Shown here: positions 30,701 to 41,100 of the stretch, piece after piece | How the letters are laid out: each line of letters starts with the position of its first letter | Position numbering within the stretch: position 1 is the first letter of the stretch | NCBI GenBank assembly: GCA_030141605.1 | Contig: JAQGDQ010000587.1 | Coordinates: 21,001 to 85,000 of the forward strand | Length of the DNA stretch: 64,000 nt | Direction: 5' to 3' | Source: Tubiluchus corallicola | Lineage: Eukaryota > Priapulida > Priapulimorpha > Priapulimorphida > Tubiluchidae | Made by a program: the position numbers and the translations under genes | The notes under the pieces: model-generated | The model's database searches: none | The model's input: only the letters and a program-made list of their open reading frames with translations | Told to the model about the DNA's origin: nothing

Positions 30701-32472
30701 TAAATTTTGACTGAGATTACCAAGAGAGTAAGTACGATATATGTCAGCTTACAGGGCTATCCCCAATACAAAATCAAATAATCTATCAAAAATACCAGGC
30801 GTATCGATAGCCATGAGTTTTTCGATGCTCCCGCTAGCTGCCAGCTTTTGCGTCGTGGGCTCCTCGGTGGGTCTGAGTACCTCTAGTCTCGCCTCTTTTA
30901 CACCCAGGCCCGCCACGGTTGTGGCTTTACACTGGTAGGTTCCAGTGTGATAAACGGCCGCTTTGGGTATGGTTATTGAACCGCTAGTGCCTCTCCTGGA
31001 ACAATGTACGGCTGCACAATTTCTCAGTGGCAAAGTTACATTTTGTAGTACTGTTACATCACAGTTCTACGTTTTACAGCATTGTGACATCATAGTGTTA
31101 CATTTGAATGCATTGTGACGTCACAATTTAACATTTTGCAGCATTGTGAAAGAACAATATTTAATGTTACTGTATCGGGATGGAAGAACGTTGAATTTTA
31201 CTCCATTGTGACAGAATACATTGAATTTAATAGCATTGTGATGGAAGAATGTTGAACTTTACAGCATTGTGATGGAACATTGTTTAATATTACAGAATTT
31301 TGACGAAACAATGTTAAATTTAACAGCGTTGTGATGAAACAAGTCGAACTTTACTGCATTGCGGCAAAACAATGTTAAATTTTATAGCACTGTGATGGAA
31401 GAATGTTGAATTTTACTGCATTGTGACTGAACAATGTTGAATTTTACAGCATTGTGACGCAACAATGATGAATTTTACAGCGTCGTGAAGTGACAGGGTG
31501 TCCCACGTAAACTTGCCCCATGCACAACTTGCAAATTTCACATTTTTCCCTGTCTGATCATAATTGTAAGTATAAACGCAAGTTTCTGATCTTAGTAAAT
31601 CAACATACGATAAAGTAAAAAAAAGCAATACAGAAATAGCATCAAGACGAGAAATTTGCAAAAGTTACGTCCACTACAGTTTCTTTAGCTAAAGTGGATT
31701 CGGAAATTACTCGGTCAATGGTTCAGCTTGTTTCATTTTAGTTTATGCAAATGGAAAGGACCAAAATGGAAAGTCTTGTGTGTTACAGTGACTAGTGAGC
31801 TCGTGAGACACCCTGTATCTTTGTCACATGCACATTTGGTTGCAATAAACATTAATTGAAAAGAATCACTAGCAATAGCATGCACTGAATAGCTACTTAA
31901 TTCAGCCACTTTACACCCAACCTTTTGAGATCAGTTAATTCCCAACCGACATGTTTTAACCCAAAATTAACTCGCACGTCATGCACGGATGTACATTTCA
32001 GATTACGACGAAGTTAAAATTGCAAAAAAAATTCAGCTTCTTCGTTTTTGCTGAAGTTTCCCCCGATGTCTTACCATGTAATTGTACGCCCTGAACATTT
32101 AGTAGAGTTGGCATTAGGTGTCCTACTATCCCGGGCGAGTACCTAGATGAATTAGCAACTTACAGAGGTTGGGAATTACTGTTACTGATCTTTACTGGCT
32201 AGAGAGATTTCCATTATCGCCATAAACATCATGCACAATCAGCCATGCTTGTCTTAACCATGCAAAAATGCACTGCAAAAAAAACAACCAAAAAGCTCTA
32301 AAGTACCTTGAAATTTTAACTTTCGCTCCTTTCTCTCTCCTCCCCAATGGGACACCATCTTTCAACCAAACGAGGGTGGTAGGCAGGGGGCTTCTTATTT
32401 TACAACGCAGCTTGACTGAAGCGCCCTCTAAGATGGACTGACTTTTCAACCCCTTCACGGAGGGAACTTTTG
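17695..32472 (-). CDS. neuregulin-like membrane growth factor (Ig-EGF-TM), 5' end missing
   Basis: Seven minus-strand exons splice in phase: 32307-32472, 30796-30995, 29459-29576, 26797-26873, 23362-23464, 21306-21456, 17695-18777 (about 632 codons). In order they encode a C2-type Ig domain (KGLKSQSILEGASVKLRCKI... YHTGTYQCKA), a short stalk, one EGF domain, a juxtamembrane EEQYRDRV, a 21-residue transmembrane helix, a basic stop-transfer segment (SRSKRAKFQRKRDSRRSR) and a cytoplasmic tail of about 420 residues. The EGF cysteines read CX7CX5CX13CXCX8C with Arg before the last Cys, the ErbB-ligand signature. LKSQ at the Ig start and EExYxxRV before the membrane match vertebrate neuregulins (MKSQ, EELYQKRV). 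Neuregulins are shed ligands of ErbB receptors. Drosophila Vein has Ig and EGF domains but is secreted, so a transmembrane form favours neuregulin. The exon(s) with the start Met and signal peptide were not found. The tail is Ser/Pro/Glu-rich, with no recognised domain, and ends in VHV. Confidence 0.85.
19025..19455 (+). repeat. dispersed repeat F2, copy A
   Basis: Shares 'tggtaaaatgtc', 'gtgtatgctacgaatgt', 'caaatgacctac' and 'gagtttaaatttac' with 26985-27960 (same strand) and 43130-43545 (opposite strand). It lies in a neuregulin-like intron. Non-coding. Confidence 0.7.
19466..19865 (-). repeat. dispersed repeat F1, partial copy interrupted by F3
   Basis: 'acaggatgatttttcacat', 'taattaaatcgtacggtaaaaactt' and 'gatgacatcagaactgaatgt' match the minus-strand copy that follows at 19921. 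An F3 element sits between 'aaaaacttaa' and 'ttagtaatggtggg', where the sister copy reads straight through. Confidence 0.65.
19583..19728 (-). mobile_element. MITE family F3, internally deleted copy
   Basis: Carries both ends of the family ('ccgttccagcgattgacgatg' and 'acgcgttgctgtggtacacttaacc') but only about 145 bp in total. The uninterrupted F1 copy at 19921-20535 serves as an empty site, which makes this an insertion. Confidence 0.65.
19921..20535 (-). repeat. dispersed repeat F1, copy 2
   Basis: Full-length, reverse orientation. It runs from 'acaggatgatttttgatatac' to 'gggtccagtttggttgt' and contains 'gatgacatcacaaactaaca', 'gaagaactagtggcgcgaatg' and 'tactctttcaagtaa'. Confidence 0.78.
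20740..21260 (+). repeat. degenerate tandem repeat, unit about 110-130 bp
   Basis: About four or five worn units with 'ctgttattaaattaagtagt', 'caattcttttctgtacc' and 'tcctatacacag' recurring in the same order. It lies in a neuregulin-like intron. Confidence 0.65.
21306..21456 (-). CDS. neuregulin-like exon (inner juxtamembrane)
   Basis: Encodes SKRAKFQRKRDSRRSRQDEP and on to CHNSQLQ, 50 codons. It is strongly basic, as expected just inside the membrane. The acceptor is 'cttccag' and the donor is GTAACT. Confidence 0.88.
21537..21885 (+). mobile_element. pogo/Tigger-like MITE, copy 2
   Basis: 349 bp with TIRs 'cacgcatatctcggtttgccggac' and (right, read inward) 'cactcatatctcggtttgctggtc', flanked by TA on both sides. 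It lacks the insertion present in the copy at 10099-10668. Confidence 0.8.
21900..23361. other. neuregulin-like intron, no other feature seen
   Basis: AT-rich sequence without a long open frame or a recognised repeat. Confidence 0.4.
23362..23464 (-). CDS. neuregulin-like transmembrane exon
   Basis: Encodes KEEQYRDRVITATALIIGLL then VLVGVFVLAWYKS. The helix is about ITATALIIGLLVLVGVFVLAW. The EExYxxRV just outside the membrane is shared with vertebrate neuregulins, whose shedding site lies in this region. The acceptor is 'tttttctag' and the donor is GTATGA. Confidence 0.92.
23465..25490. other. neuregulin-like intron, no other feature seen
   Basis: No repeat family of this window and no coding motif was recognised. 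Open frames of 118 and 134 residues on the minus strand have no family resemblance. Confidence 0.4.
25495..25735 (+). repeat. minisatellite, unit about 55-63 bp
   Basis: Roughly four units of 'gcgtaacaatgcaataacaatgctcattgttaacaa...tgtgcag'. Each unit contains the near palindrome 'aacaatgctcattgtt'. Confidence 0.85.
25829..26381. mobile_element. mariner-like MITE (TA-flanked), copy B
   Basis: 553 bp. The left end is 'cagggtgtctcaaaagtcgcta'; the right end, read inward, is 'cagggtgtctcgaaaggtacta'. Both are flanked by TA. No intact transposase frame was recognised. Confidence 0.75.
26797..26873 (-). CDS. neuregulin-like exon with EGF Cys5-Cys6
   Basis: Encodes CSEGWTGNRCGTRDIPVHPS and PVFDR. 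It supplies GWTGNRC, including the Arg next to Cys6 that ErbB ligands need for receptor binding. The intron before it falls inside the single codon between Cys4 and Cys5, as in known ErbB ligand genes. Confidence 0.92.
27064..27547. mobile_element. TIR transposon remnant inserted in F2
   Basis: 484 bp with TIRs 'ccgtattttcccatgtataa' and (right, read inward) 'ccgtattttcccgtgtataa', extended inward by 'gagacccctt', and TA on each side (27062-27063, 27548-27549). An acidic coding remnant lies inside it. Confidence 0.82.
27161..27298 (-). pseudogene. acidic C-terminal tail of a transposase (remnant)
   Basis: A 45-residue frame ends DIFDESDEEFNDFYDE followed by TAA, inside the TIR element above. 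Acidic tails of this kind (DESDEEF) end many pogo/Tigger-type transposases. The catalytic domain is absent. Both the family and the idea that this is the retained 3' end of an internally deleted element are inference. Confidence 0.4.
28550..29155 (+). pseudogene. LINE reverse transcriptase fragment
   Basis: QGSILGPCFFLVYINDLPN matches RT motif 4 of non-LTR elements. LFAVDTKIFYAN is the FADD box with the first catalytic Asp replaced by Val. After a stop at 28863 and frame changes, YKLGLYTHVETLVKVYFGIV and LQNKCIRTSYK continue the same domain. It lies in a neuregulin-like intron, on the strand opposite to that gene. Inactive. Confidence 0.8.
29185..29262 (+). mobile_element. MITE family F3, right end only
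   Basis: 'tctggtacacttaacctttgac' followed by 'ttcacgaccgtcatcaatctg' matches the right ends at 56670 and 60795. It abuts the broken end of the LINE fragment. Confidence 0.6.
29459..29576 (-). CDS. neuregulin-like exon with EGF Cys1-Cys4
   Basis: Encodes NHSVGYYEKCSGVYVNYCLN then SGTCYRVTDTQFGSPMFC. The spacing C-7-C-5-C-13-C and the NSGTC following Cys2 parallel VNGGEC of vertebrate neuregulins. The frame is too short to stand out by length and was found from the phases of the neighbouring exons. The acceptor is 'cttttttacag' and the donor is GTAAAA. Confidence 0.92.
29690..30200 (+). pseudogene. LINE 3' fragment (RT C-terminus and tail)
   Basis: Encodes LQTLQNKCIRTGYKQPQL, then LLFLYKYYNGLLPPTFVNYL, a common C-terminal block of LINE polyproteins. 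After a stop at 29959 it continues as IQQWTQTPPWAKEFQLQGFK, equivalent to the usual 'iWNsLP' segment. Its start repeats about 34 bases of the end of the fragment at 28550-29155. Confidence 0.7.
30205..30312 (+). repeat. short minisatellite 'cacagcttcacacagctcca'
   Basis: Degenerate units of about 10-20 bp. A related patch lies at 29655-29690, just before the LINE 3' fragment. Confidence 0.7.
30796..30995 (-). CDS. neuregulin-like exon, second half of Ig domain and stalk
   Basis: Encodes RGTSGSITIPKAAVYHTGTY, QCKATTVAGLGVKEARLEVL and a Thr/Glu-rich stalk to IEKLMAIDTP. YxTGTYQCK is the Ig strand-F motif around the second cysteine, with His where Asp is usual. The chosen donor (GTATTT at 30795) is the one that gives phase 1, matching the EGF exon. 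Confidence 0.85.
31030..31492 (+). repeat. minisatellite, unit about 40 bp
   Basis: About 11 units of 'cagcattgtgatggaacaatgttgaattttta' type in a neuregulin-like intron. Units differ mainly in 'gtgacgtca', 'gtgatggaa' and 'gtgacgaaa' variants. Confidence 0.9.
31494..31815. mobile_element. mariner-like MITE, copy C
   Basis: Ends 'cagggtgtcccacgtaaac' and (right, read inward) 'cagggtgtctcacgagctc'. TA follows the right end; the left flank reads GA. About 320 bp, no coding capacity recognised. Confidence 0.65.
32307..32472 (-). CDS. neuregulin-like exon, first half of Ig domain
   Basis: Encodes KVPSVKGLKSQSILEGASVK, LRCKIRSPLPTTLVWLKDGV and PLGRREKGAKVKIS. It has the first Ig cysteine (LRCKI) and the core Trp (VWLKDG). 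KGLKSQ...EG corresponds to KEMKSQ...AG in vertebrate NRG1. The acceptor is 'ccttttag'; the phase-1 start requires at least one upstream exon. The Ig domain is split by an intron. Confidence 0.9.
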
Positions 32473-33443
32473 CTAAAAGGAATAAATGTTGAAAATTAAC
32501 ATCCAACTGTCAGCACCACCTACACACAGCAGCCACAAAATTATAAGGTAAAATAATAAGCTTAGTGAAAAGAGACCAGAAGAGATAAAATGTGCATAGC
32601 TACAGTGCAAGCTATTGCTAGTATAGAATGAAAATGGCTGGATCAATAAAAATAGCATCCAATTTGACAAATTTATTTTGTCGACCCATTGTGCAACCTA
32701 ACATTGATCCAATACAGAGGCAGCAGCAGCAAGTGTTTCACTAACAGAAGTGCAAAAGTTATACTGTTTGCCTATTCCCCTGAAGGATAATACGAAAGTT
32801 TTAGCTATAAAACAGCATCATAACTAGACATAACTAGAGGTGATAGCACACTGCAGTCTAGGAGAAAGATGTGGATAAAAGGGAAGCAAAGCCTGCTGCC
32901 TTTCGTGGTAATTGGAGACTACAACTAAGATCCACACTTTTGTTAGGCTGTGCTAACTTTTGTACAAAATAAAAAAATGTACAAAGAAAAACTTTAGCTT
33001 AACAACAAGTAAAGAACAACATATAAATGTGGATAGTATACTAATATTATCAGTATACGAACATTATGTAGTCAGGGACGAGTCACAAGCAATAATTACG
33101 TTAATCTAATGTGTGTAATTTTATTTAAAACCAAAGTAAACATTTCTTCTTTTGTTCTTACTAGTAGCCGACTAGCCATCAAACACAAAATTTAATCATA
33201 ATAAAAATTCACTCTTCTCTTACATTATCAAAGGCAAGATTACATCTACTGCGGGATACGCCAAGGCTCGATTCTGAGGTCTCTGCTGTTTTCCACTTTA
33301 TTAATTTAGTTACTTTAATCTACTTAATTTAGCAATCGTTTTCAAGCAAACACCATAACAAATAAATCTATGCAAATAATAGGCATTCAAACCGAAAATG
33401 TAGAAATTATTCCCTTCCTTTCTAGCTCTCTCTCTCTCTCTCT
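32473..33443. other. 5' flank or intron of the neuregulin-like gene
   Basis: No signal-peptide exon or other coding motif was recognised here. A short (TC)n run at 33426-33443 directly precedes the retrotransposon insertion. Confidence 0.4.
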
Positions 33444-33448
33444 CCATC

Positions 33449-33839
33449 TGTGAAAAATGTCTAAAGGTAACATAGCTAAGACATCAGTATATTGCAGAAC
33501 ACAGGTGAGTTTATTTATACAAATCAGTTAGTCATACAAATTATCCACAGCACATGTTGATTCTATGCTCTCTGACAGCCAACTGCCCAGGTAAGTTTTC
33601 TATAAAGCAAGGAAGCCAGCAATTCTATGAAGGGTAAATGTTATGCATACTACATAGTTCAAGGATAAAAGTTTAGACTGTATATTAAGAAATAGACTTA
33701 TTTTACAGCTGAAATTTCTTGTGTGGGATTTTTAATGTTTTAACCAGAGACTACAATAATATGACATAATGAACAAAAATAATGACATATGACATAATAA
33801 TAAAAAATAATGACATATGACATCGTGAACTTCACGACA
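33449..33839 (-). repeat. BEL/Pao 3' LTR
   Basis: 391 bp, the downstream LTR in element orientation. It includes a minus-strand AATAAA (near 33512), and the inverted repeat 'gtgaacttcac' at its U3 edge. Two ambiguous bases (N) lie 58 bp inside the element, at 33897-33898. Confidence 0.95.
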
Positions 33840-34599
33840 CTCCGACCAGGAAGTTGGAAATAACAAACTATTTGATACTTTAACCTTTTAAGTCATNNAA
33901 CTTTTACAAGAAATAAATTTGTTACATTTCTTAATCATTTTAAGAATAACATCTAACATCTTAAGTACGAGATGGCGCCACCAACCAGTTTGGGCGCCGT
34001 GGATAAATACGAATCACACCATTGCAAAACGGAGTATTTGGGCTATGTACAAAGAGGGTAAGTTTTTTAAATCTAATTTAATAGTGACATTAAATTTCAG
34101 AGTAATTTTGTATATAATTATCACGCTACATTCGTAACAAGTTTCATTACACACAACTTAACTATAAACTTGATATTTCTCTATTGAGTTTCACTACAAA
34201 TAACCTTCAATCTCTAGATTATAAAATCATCATGACGATTTGAGTACAAAGTATCGATTTAGGATACAAATTCGTAACAAAGGGCATCGATTTAGGATGC
34301 AAATTCGTAACAAAAGGCATCGATTTAGGATGCACACGGTTTACCAATCGTTAGATTTAAATTACAAGTGGATTGCTAACCGAGGACATGCACAAGTACT
34401 ATTACTATTAGCAAGTATAATAAGCAATGACATCAAGTATTGGTTACTCTTTGTGTTTATGATAAAGTTTGTACAGCATTTGCTTGGTTCGCCTGTAGGT
34501 TATGCTGTACATGGTCTATCATACAATTAGACACAATTTATCAATAACATTTCTATCATTACTTTTTTTTCAGGTTTATAACAAAGAGCACGTTTTGTG

Positions 34600-34992
34600 C
34601 ACAAGGTAAGTATAAGGTAACTCAGGTAAGTAATATTTTAACAACTTAACAAACTTAACAAACAATGTTAACAATAACAGCAACAAGTTGATATTCAGAT
34701 GATGTTAACAACAATAGCAATACTAAACAATGCAAGGTATAAGGTAACTTAGGTAAGTAATATTTTAACAACTTACTAAGCAGCTATACAAACAGTGTTA
34801 ACAATAACAACAACAAGTTGTTATTCAAATGATGTTAACAACAATAGCAATACTAAACAATGCAAGGTATAAGGTAACTTAGGTAAGTAATATTTTAACA
34901 ACTTACTAAGCAGCTATACAAACAGTGTTAACAATAACAACAACAAGTTGTTATTCAAATGATGTTAACAACAATAGCAATACTAAACAATG
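34600..34992 (-). repeat. 130-bp tandem repeat in the retrotransposon 3' region
   Basis: Three units of about 130 bp containing 'ataaggtaacttaggtaagt' and 'gatgttaacaacaatagcaa'. The second and third (34731-34860, 34861-34990) look identical; the first is diverged. A shorter repeat, 'catcgatttaggatgcaaattcgtaacaaa', lies at about 34252-34330. Confidence 0.88.
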
Positions 34993-35101
34993 CAAAACTT
35001 ATTTACACAATCTCTTCTAGTTTAAGGAAGAGCTTCTCCCCTCTGTCTAAGGAGAGGCGAAGATTCGTTGGGAATGCTTTCTTATTAATCTATTACAGCA
35101 T

Positions 35102-38100
35102 TTACTCATCTTCATCAGTTAGCTGTTCTCCAGCTATTGACTTGATTTTTTGACGTGCTGTCAAAGCAGCCTTCCTTTTTGGACGTTTTGATGTGTTTGA
35201 TTTTTCAGGTAAATTTGGTAAAGGCGGATCTTGAATTTCTGCAGAAACAAGTGGATATAAATGGAAAATTGATCGGGAAAGAGTTTTCCCCGATGGGAGC
35301 ATTACCTCCGCACCTCTAGTGACTCCGTCCGAACTGGAGATCAATTTAATAATTCTGCCATGTTTCCAAGATCCGCGTGGTAAATTTGAATCATAGATCA
35401 GAACTATATCATTAACCTTTGGTGGAATGGTTACAGTATTTCTTTTAGAGTTTGGCTTTCGTATTTCAGATTGCGTATTCATGCGCAAATGCATTAAATA
35501 CTCGGTTTGCCATAAATGCCAAAATTTATTTGTTAATTTTGTTCCTGCTTTCCATATGTGTAATAATCTTTCTGCTGAAGAAGGTGTTGGATTGAATTCC
35601 GGATCCTCAAAATCCTTTTGACTGTATTCAATCCCAGGAGGGCGATGAGTAGGGGGCAGTACAAAATGATTTGGTGTTAGTATTTCCAAAGTGGAATTAT
35701 CTACATAGCATAATGGTCTTGAATTAATAGTGTACTGGATTTCATTCAAGACTGTTTCTAGATTTTTCCATGCAAGTGGTTGACACAATGTTGTTTTCCT
35801 AAGACACCTTTTGACCAGCCCAATTAATCTTTCCCAATGACCTCCTTGCCAAGCAGCTTTAGGCAAAGTAAATGACCACGAGAAACCATTTTTGCCTGCA
35901 AATTCTTGTAGGCTTTTACTATTCAATAGAGTATTGAAATGTATATCCATTGTTGTTTTGGTCAATCGAAACGCTTTGGCATTATCTGAAAACAATTTCA
36001 CTGGGCAACCGTAACGTGATATAAATTGCCTTAACAATAATATAAGTGTTTCAGCTGACAAATCTGAGGCTAACTGCAAATGTACTGCGCGAGTAGTGAG
36101 GCATTCATATAAAAGGATCCAAACCTTTTTAAGGATGAATTTACTTTTACTCACGTAGTGCTTGTGTTGTATTGGGCCTAAGTAATCCATTCCAGTGAAA
36201 GAAAAAGGGGAAGTCGGAGTTAGTCTTTCTTCTGGTAAGGGCTTAAAAGGAGGCGGTCGATAAGGTCCAGATTGAAAACGTTTACAAATCACACAATGAT
36301 TTAGAATTGACTTTATTTCATTTCTCGCATTAGGTACCCAATAATTTCGACGAAATATTGCTAAAACCTGAGATACCCCTGCATGACAATAGACTTTGTG
36401 CAGATGATTTACAATTAATTCTACGAGTTTGGATTTGCCTGGTAGTAAGAGTGGTTGATAGGTAAGAGTATTTTTCTTATTTTCAAATCTGGTTTTGCAC
36501 GCTATCAAACCGTCTTTATTGGTAAAATAGAAAACGTTTGAAGATGCATTTTTGAGTTTGTCTTTAATAAAGTCAGTGTATGCATACTGTGTCCAACATA
36601 GCCATATTCTTAATGCATTACGTTTCTCTTGTGCTGAAATAACCTTAATAGGAAATTTCATTCCATACAAGAAGGCCTGTATGGCTCTGAAAAGGAATGC
36701 AGTGACAAATAAAAGCCGATCCAGGGAAGAAAAGTCGTTAATGTTAATAACTCTACCAACAGCTCTATTGCATATGACAATGTCGGAAGCAAGAAACCCA
36801 GTCTCAAAGAGTACTTCCTTTTTATGGGGTACTTCCGAAAGTACCTGTGAGGTTTCCTCCGGAGTAAGAGGCGGTACTGAGCTAGAAGTTGGCCAAACAT
36901 CTTCATCTTCCAAGAGGAAGCTTGGTCCATGCAGCCAGAATGTATCTATTGGTGTATTAAATACCTTTGTTCCTCGATCAGCTGGGTTGAGTTGAGATGA
37001 TATGTGTCGTATTTCTGTGTCAGGCAAATCCTTTATCTCATTGACTCTGTTTCTAACAAAGACTGATAACTGTTTTTCAGATCTTATCCAATGTATAACA
37101 CAAGAAGAGTCTGTGAAGAGATAAGTCTTGAAAATCGGGATGTCAAGATGTTTTCGTGCGTAAGTGATTGCACGTGTTCCTATAAGAACACCCATAAGTT
37201 CCGAGCGTGGAACAGAAAATTTGTCTGGTGGTACCACCCTCGTCTTTGCAAACAGGAAGTTACACTGGGTAACCAAAGAAGTTCGATCACAGACCCGGAG
37301 ATAGAGTACGCAGCAATATGCTTTTTGAGATGCATCAGAGAAGCAGATCAGCACATACTGTGGATCACGGGTAGAAATGTATCTAGGCACACTTACATCC
37401 TGTATATATTTCATGATTTGCACTGCCTCACGCCATAATTCCAGATTATTGGGAGAAAGCGGAGTATCCCACTGTAATTTTTGTTTCCAGAGAAATGAAA
37501 TGAAAACTTTGGCTGAGAGTATCAATGGACCAACGACTCCAAGGGGATCGAAGATCGATGAAGTACAGTGTAAGACTTTTCTCTTCGTGTCTGCTGCATC
37601 AAAGGATGCGATATCCACCTTTGCAAGTTTTATGACATCATTCTTTCGGTCAAAGTAAAGACCGAGAACCTTTGTGCTACTGTCGAGGACTCTATCATAT
37701 TCCGGAATTTTGCTTAAGAAGGTATCCGAGGTTGAAAACCATTCTCTCAAGTTGAAGCCTGCTTGGGAAAACAGAGTTTTCACTTCATTGTAAAATGAAA
37801 CAGCTTCGGTCACTGTGTTGACCCCTGTTATGAGGTTATCTACATACATGTTTTGCAGTATTTTATTAGAGAGAGGATGACAGCTCTCTTTGAGATGGTG
37901 AGTAATCGTCGCCGCTAAGAGGAATGGAGAGCTAATCGCTCCAAAAGGAACAGAGGTGAACCTAAACACAATAAGATTTTTTTGCGAAAAATCTATTTTA
38001 AAGGGATCTCTGAGCCATAAAAAGCGGGTACAGTCTCTTTCAGATTCTAGTAGGCCTACATTTAGGAAGGCCTTTTCTATATCAGCCAAGATGATAACTT

Positions 38101-41100
38101 CATGTAGCCTAAAACGCAATAAAATACCCAGAAGCTGAGGCAGGATAACCGGGCCCCGGTAGAGGCAGTCATTAAGGCTGGGGTTGGTGCGTTTTGTCTT
38201 GGCACTTGCGTTGTAAACTGTGCGTAGTTTAGTCGTCTTCCTATCTTCCCTAATAACACAGTGATGGGGAATGTAATGAATAATGGCTCCAGGCTGTGTA
38301 TCAGGGGTTACCTCTTCAATGATAGACCTTTTAAGTTGTTCCTGAATATTATCGTTGTAACATTTGAGTAAGTCAGGTTGATCATGCAGCTTTAAAATGA
38401 GTGATTTTAATAGAGCCAATGCTAGAAAGTAGTTATCTGGGAGAGGCTTATGGTTAATCTTCCAGGGCCAACCGACCATGTAGCGACCATTCCTAAATTC
38501 GATACTATTTTCGAATCTGCGAACCGCTACCTCATCGTCATTGACACTGGGAGAGTCCATGATTCCTAAGGAATCGAGGGCCCAAAGACGCTCGAGTTGA
38601 TAACTTCTTTCTGTGTTTTCTACATTTTCAGATACAGAATCTGCACACATCAGGTTTATCTCAGGTTTAGTGCAATTTGGTGATTCTGTGTTATCCAAGG
38701 ATGAATTCCCGGAAAGGCCATCAAACCCAGGTTGAAAACAAAATAATGAGTTTTCTAAACAAATATTAGATTCATTGTTTGCAACAAGGTCTGGGTGGTC
38801 CGGGTCTTCAACTACCCCTCCAAGTATGTAACCTAAAAGACTTGCATGCAGGAAGAGGCCGGGTGACACTTCATGTTTTTCTGCTCCTAGAATTTTGAGA
38901 TAATTGCCACACCCAATTAAGAACTGCACGTCACCTCCCTGATTCCCGTTAGGGAGGGTGTCAGCTAGGGAGCCCTCCCACATTTTGAGGTTTGAAAGTA
39001 CATGTGATGGAAGACAGGGACGCCCTCCGAACTTCGCAATGAACGGGATTACTCGTACGTTTAGGTGCATCTTAGTACGGTTGTCTTTACTGAACAATGT
39101 AACCTTTGCTTGATGACACCGTACTGGGACATACCCATCATGGGCAAATGTAGAAACGTTTACATATCTAGGATTTTCCAGTTTCAGATTTAACTGGTTT
39201 GCTAATGACTCTGTAATGTATGTGCCATTACTACCCGAATCCATCAAACCTCTAACTGTGATGCCTGATTTAAGATTATTGGGAACATCAGAGTGGCACA
39301 TTCTCACTAAAACTGTCTGCATAAGTTCAACCTCTGTGCCAGAATTAAACATAACAGTTTCACTGAGCAAATTTTGTTCTAATTTTGTCTTGACAATTCT
39401 GTTATTTTCAACTTTATCGCAAAGTGAAACATGATGTTTTTGGCCACACACAAAACATGTAAATTTGCAGTCAACCTCAGTGTGTTTACTAGAAAGACAG
39501 ACTTTGCAACGTTTACGCTTTTCTACTACTTTAAGTTTTTCTTCTATGGAAAACTTGTTGCAAAGGCCTGAAGAGTGTTTCCGGTTGTCACAATATAGAC
39601 AAGGCATTTTAATGCGGTTATTCTGTGATCTCTTTGCCTTGTCCTTATTGTTACCATTGCTATTAACTCTTTCTGAACCTTTTGGTTTGTAACCTTTAGC
39701 ATGTTTTGATTTTTCAGCTGCAGATGTAGTGAGAGACAACTCACTGTTATAAGCCATGTCATCATCATTGCCAACTGCTGTAAGTACACTTTCTTTAATC
39801 TGAACAGATGCTGCTCTGTGATTGTTTCTACTAATGGGTTTCTTTGAAATTTCTTTAAGGCTTTGAAGCCCACACTCATTAGTAGAAATCTCAAAGTTGT
39901 TCACATATCGATACATAGTATCTATTAATCTCTCTAATTGCCAATTAGAACCAGGAGTAGCATCTGGACAAAGGTTTCTAAGCTGAAAACCCATAGTTAT
40001 GGGAAGTTTCTTAAGAATGCCTGAGACAATGTAATGATCATCGACTGGACGACCTAACACTGTCAATGACCGTATAATGACCTCTATGTCATCAAGAAAC
40101 CTTCGTAAATCTTTGGCGTTGTTTTTGACAGGTTCTATGTCGTCAAGTTGTTTCAGATAACTTGTCACCATGTGATCATTTCCGCCAAAGCGTTTCATCA
40201 AGTGACCAACAGCAGCAGGATAGTTATTGGCAGTTCTACGGTACGTCTTGATTATTCTATATGCATTCCCTTTCAAACAACCCAACAAGTAATTGAACTT
40301 TTTACTATCCGTTAAATCGGGTCTTGAGTGTATTTCATCATTAAAAACACTCCAAAATTCTTCAAAATCATCATCACCCTCCCCCGAAAAGGAAGGCAAT
40401 TTAAATTTTGGCAATCTAGTATACACAGTGCTTGCATGACTAACATTCACAGCATTTAGCTGTGATGTCATATTAGGCACAGCAGAAACAGGTGTGCTTG
40501 ATACTACAGGTAATCTAGTATACGCAGTGCTTGCATGACTAACGTTCACAGCATTTAGCTGTGATGTCATATTAGGCACAGCAGAAACAGGTGTGCTTGA
40601 TACTACAGGTACAGGTTCACTGACCTTCAAGTGACAGGTTTCTAATGACCTAATTCTGGCTTCAATCTTAGCACTAAGTTCAGACAAATTTCTGTTCAAT
40701 GTAATTTTTGAAGCAAGAAATTCTTTAACTTCATCTAAATGGGAACTATCATCTGAACTACAATAAATATATGATAGCTTGTCATACAACTCTGTGAGCA
40801 TTTCAGTTGAAAATCTCAAATCAGTAATTGAAGCATTACATCTGTCAACAAAGTTTTGATAATTAGCAATACATTTGTCAAATTCTAAGTCTAACAATGT
40901 AGTACATGTGAAAATCACCTCACCATAAAGCTGTGAGTTTATTTTCAGGTTCTGGATGAGTATCTTCACCTCCAGCTGGTGTCCATGCAATGGATCTTTG
41001 TCTGGAACCATCTTCGGAATTGCTCCAGTTGCAGCTGTTGGGGTGGCTCCATGTGCTGGGGTAGCTGGAATATGTAGTTGCTGCTCATAGTCCGGTTCCT

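Noticed and set aside
35427-39692. Plus-strand frames inside the BEL/Pao region
   Set aside because: Antisense shadows of the gag-pol frame.
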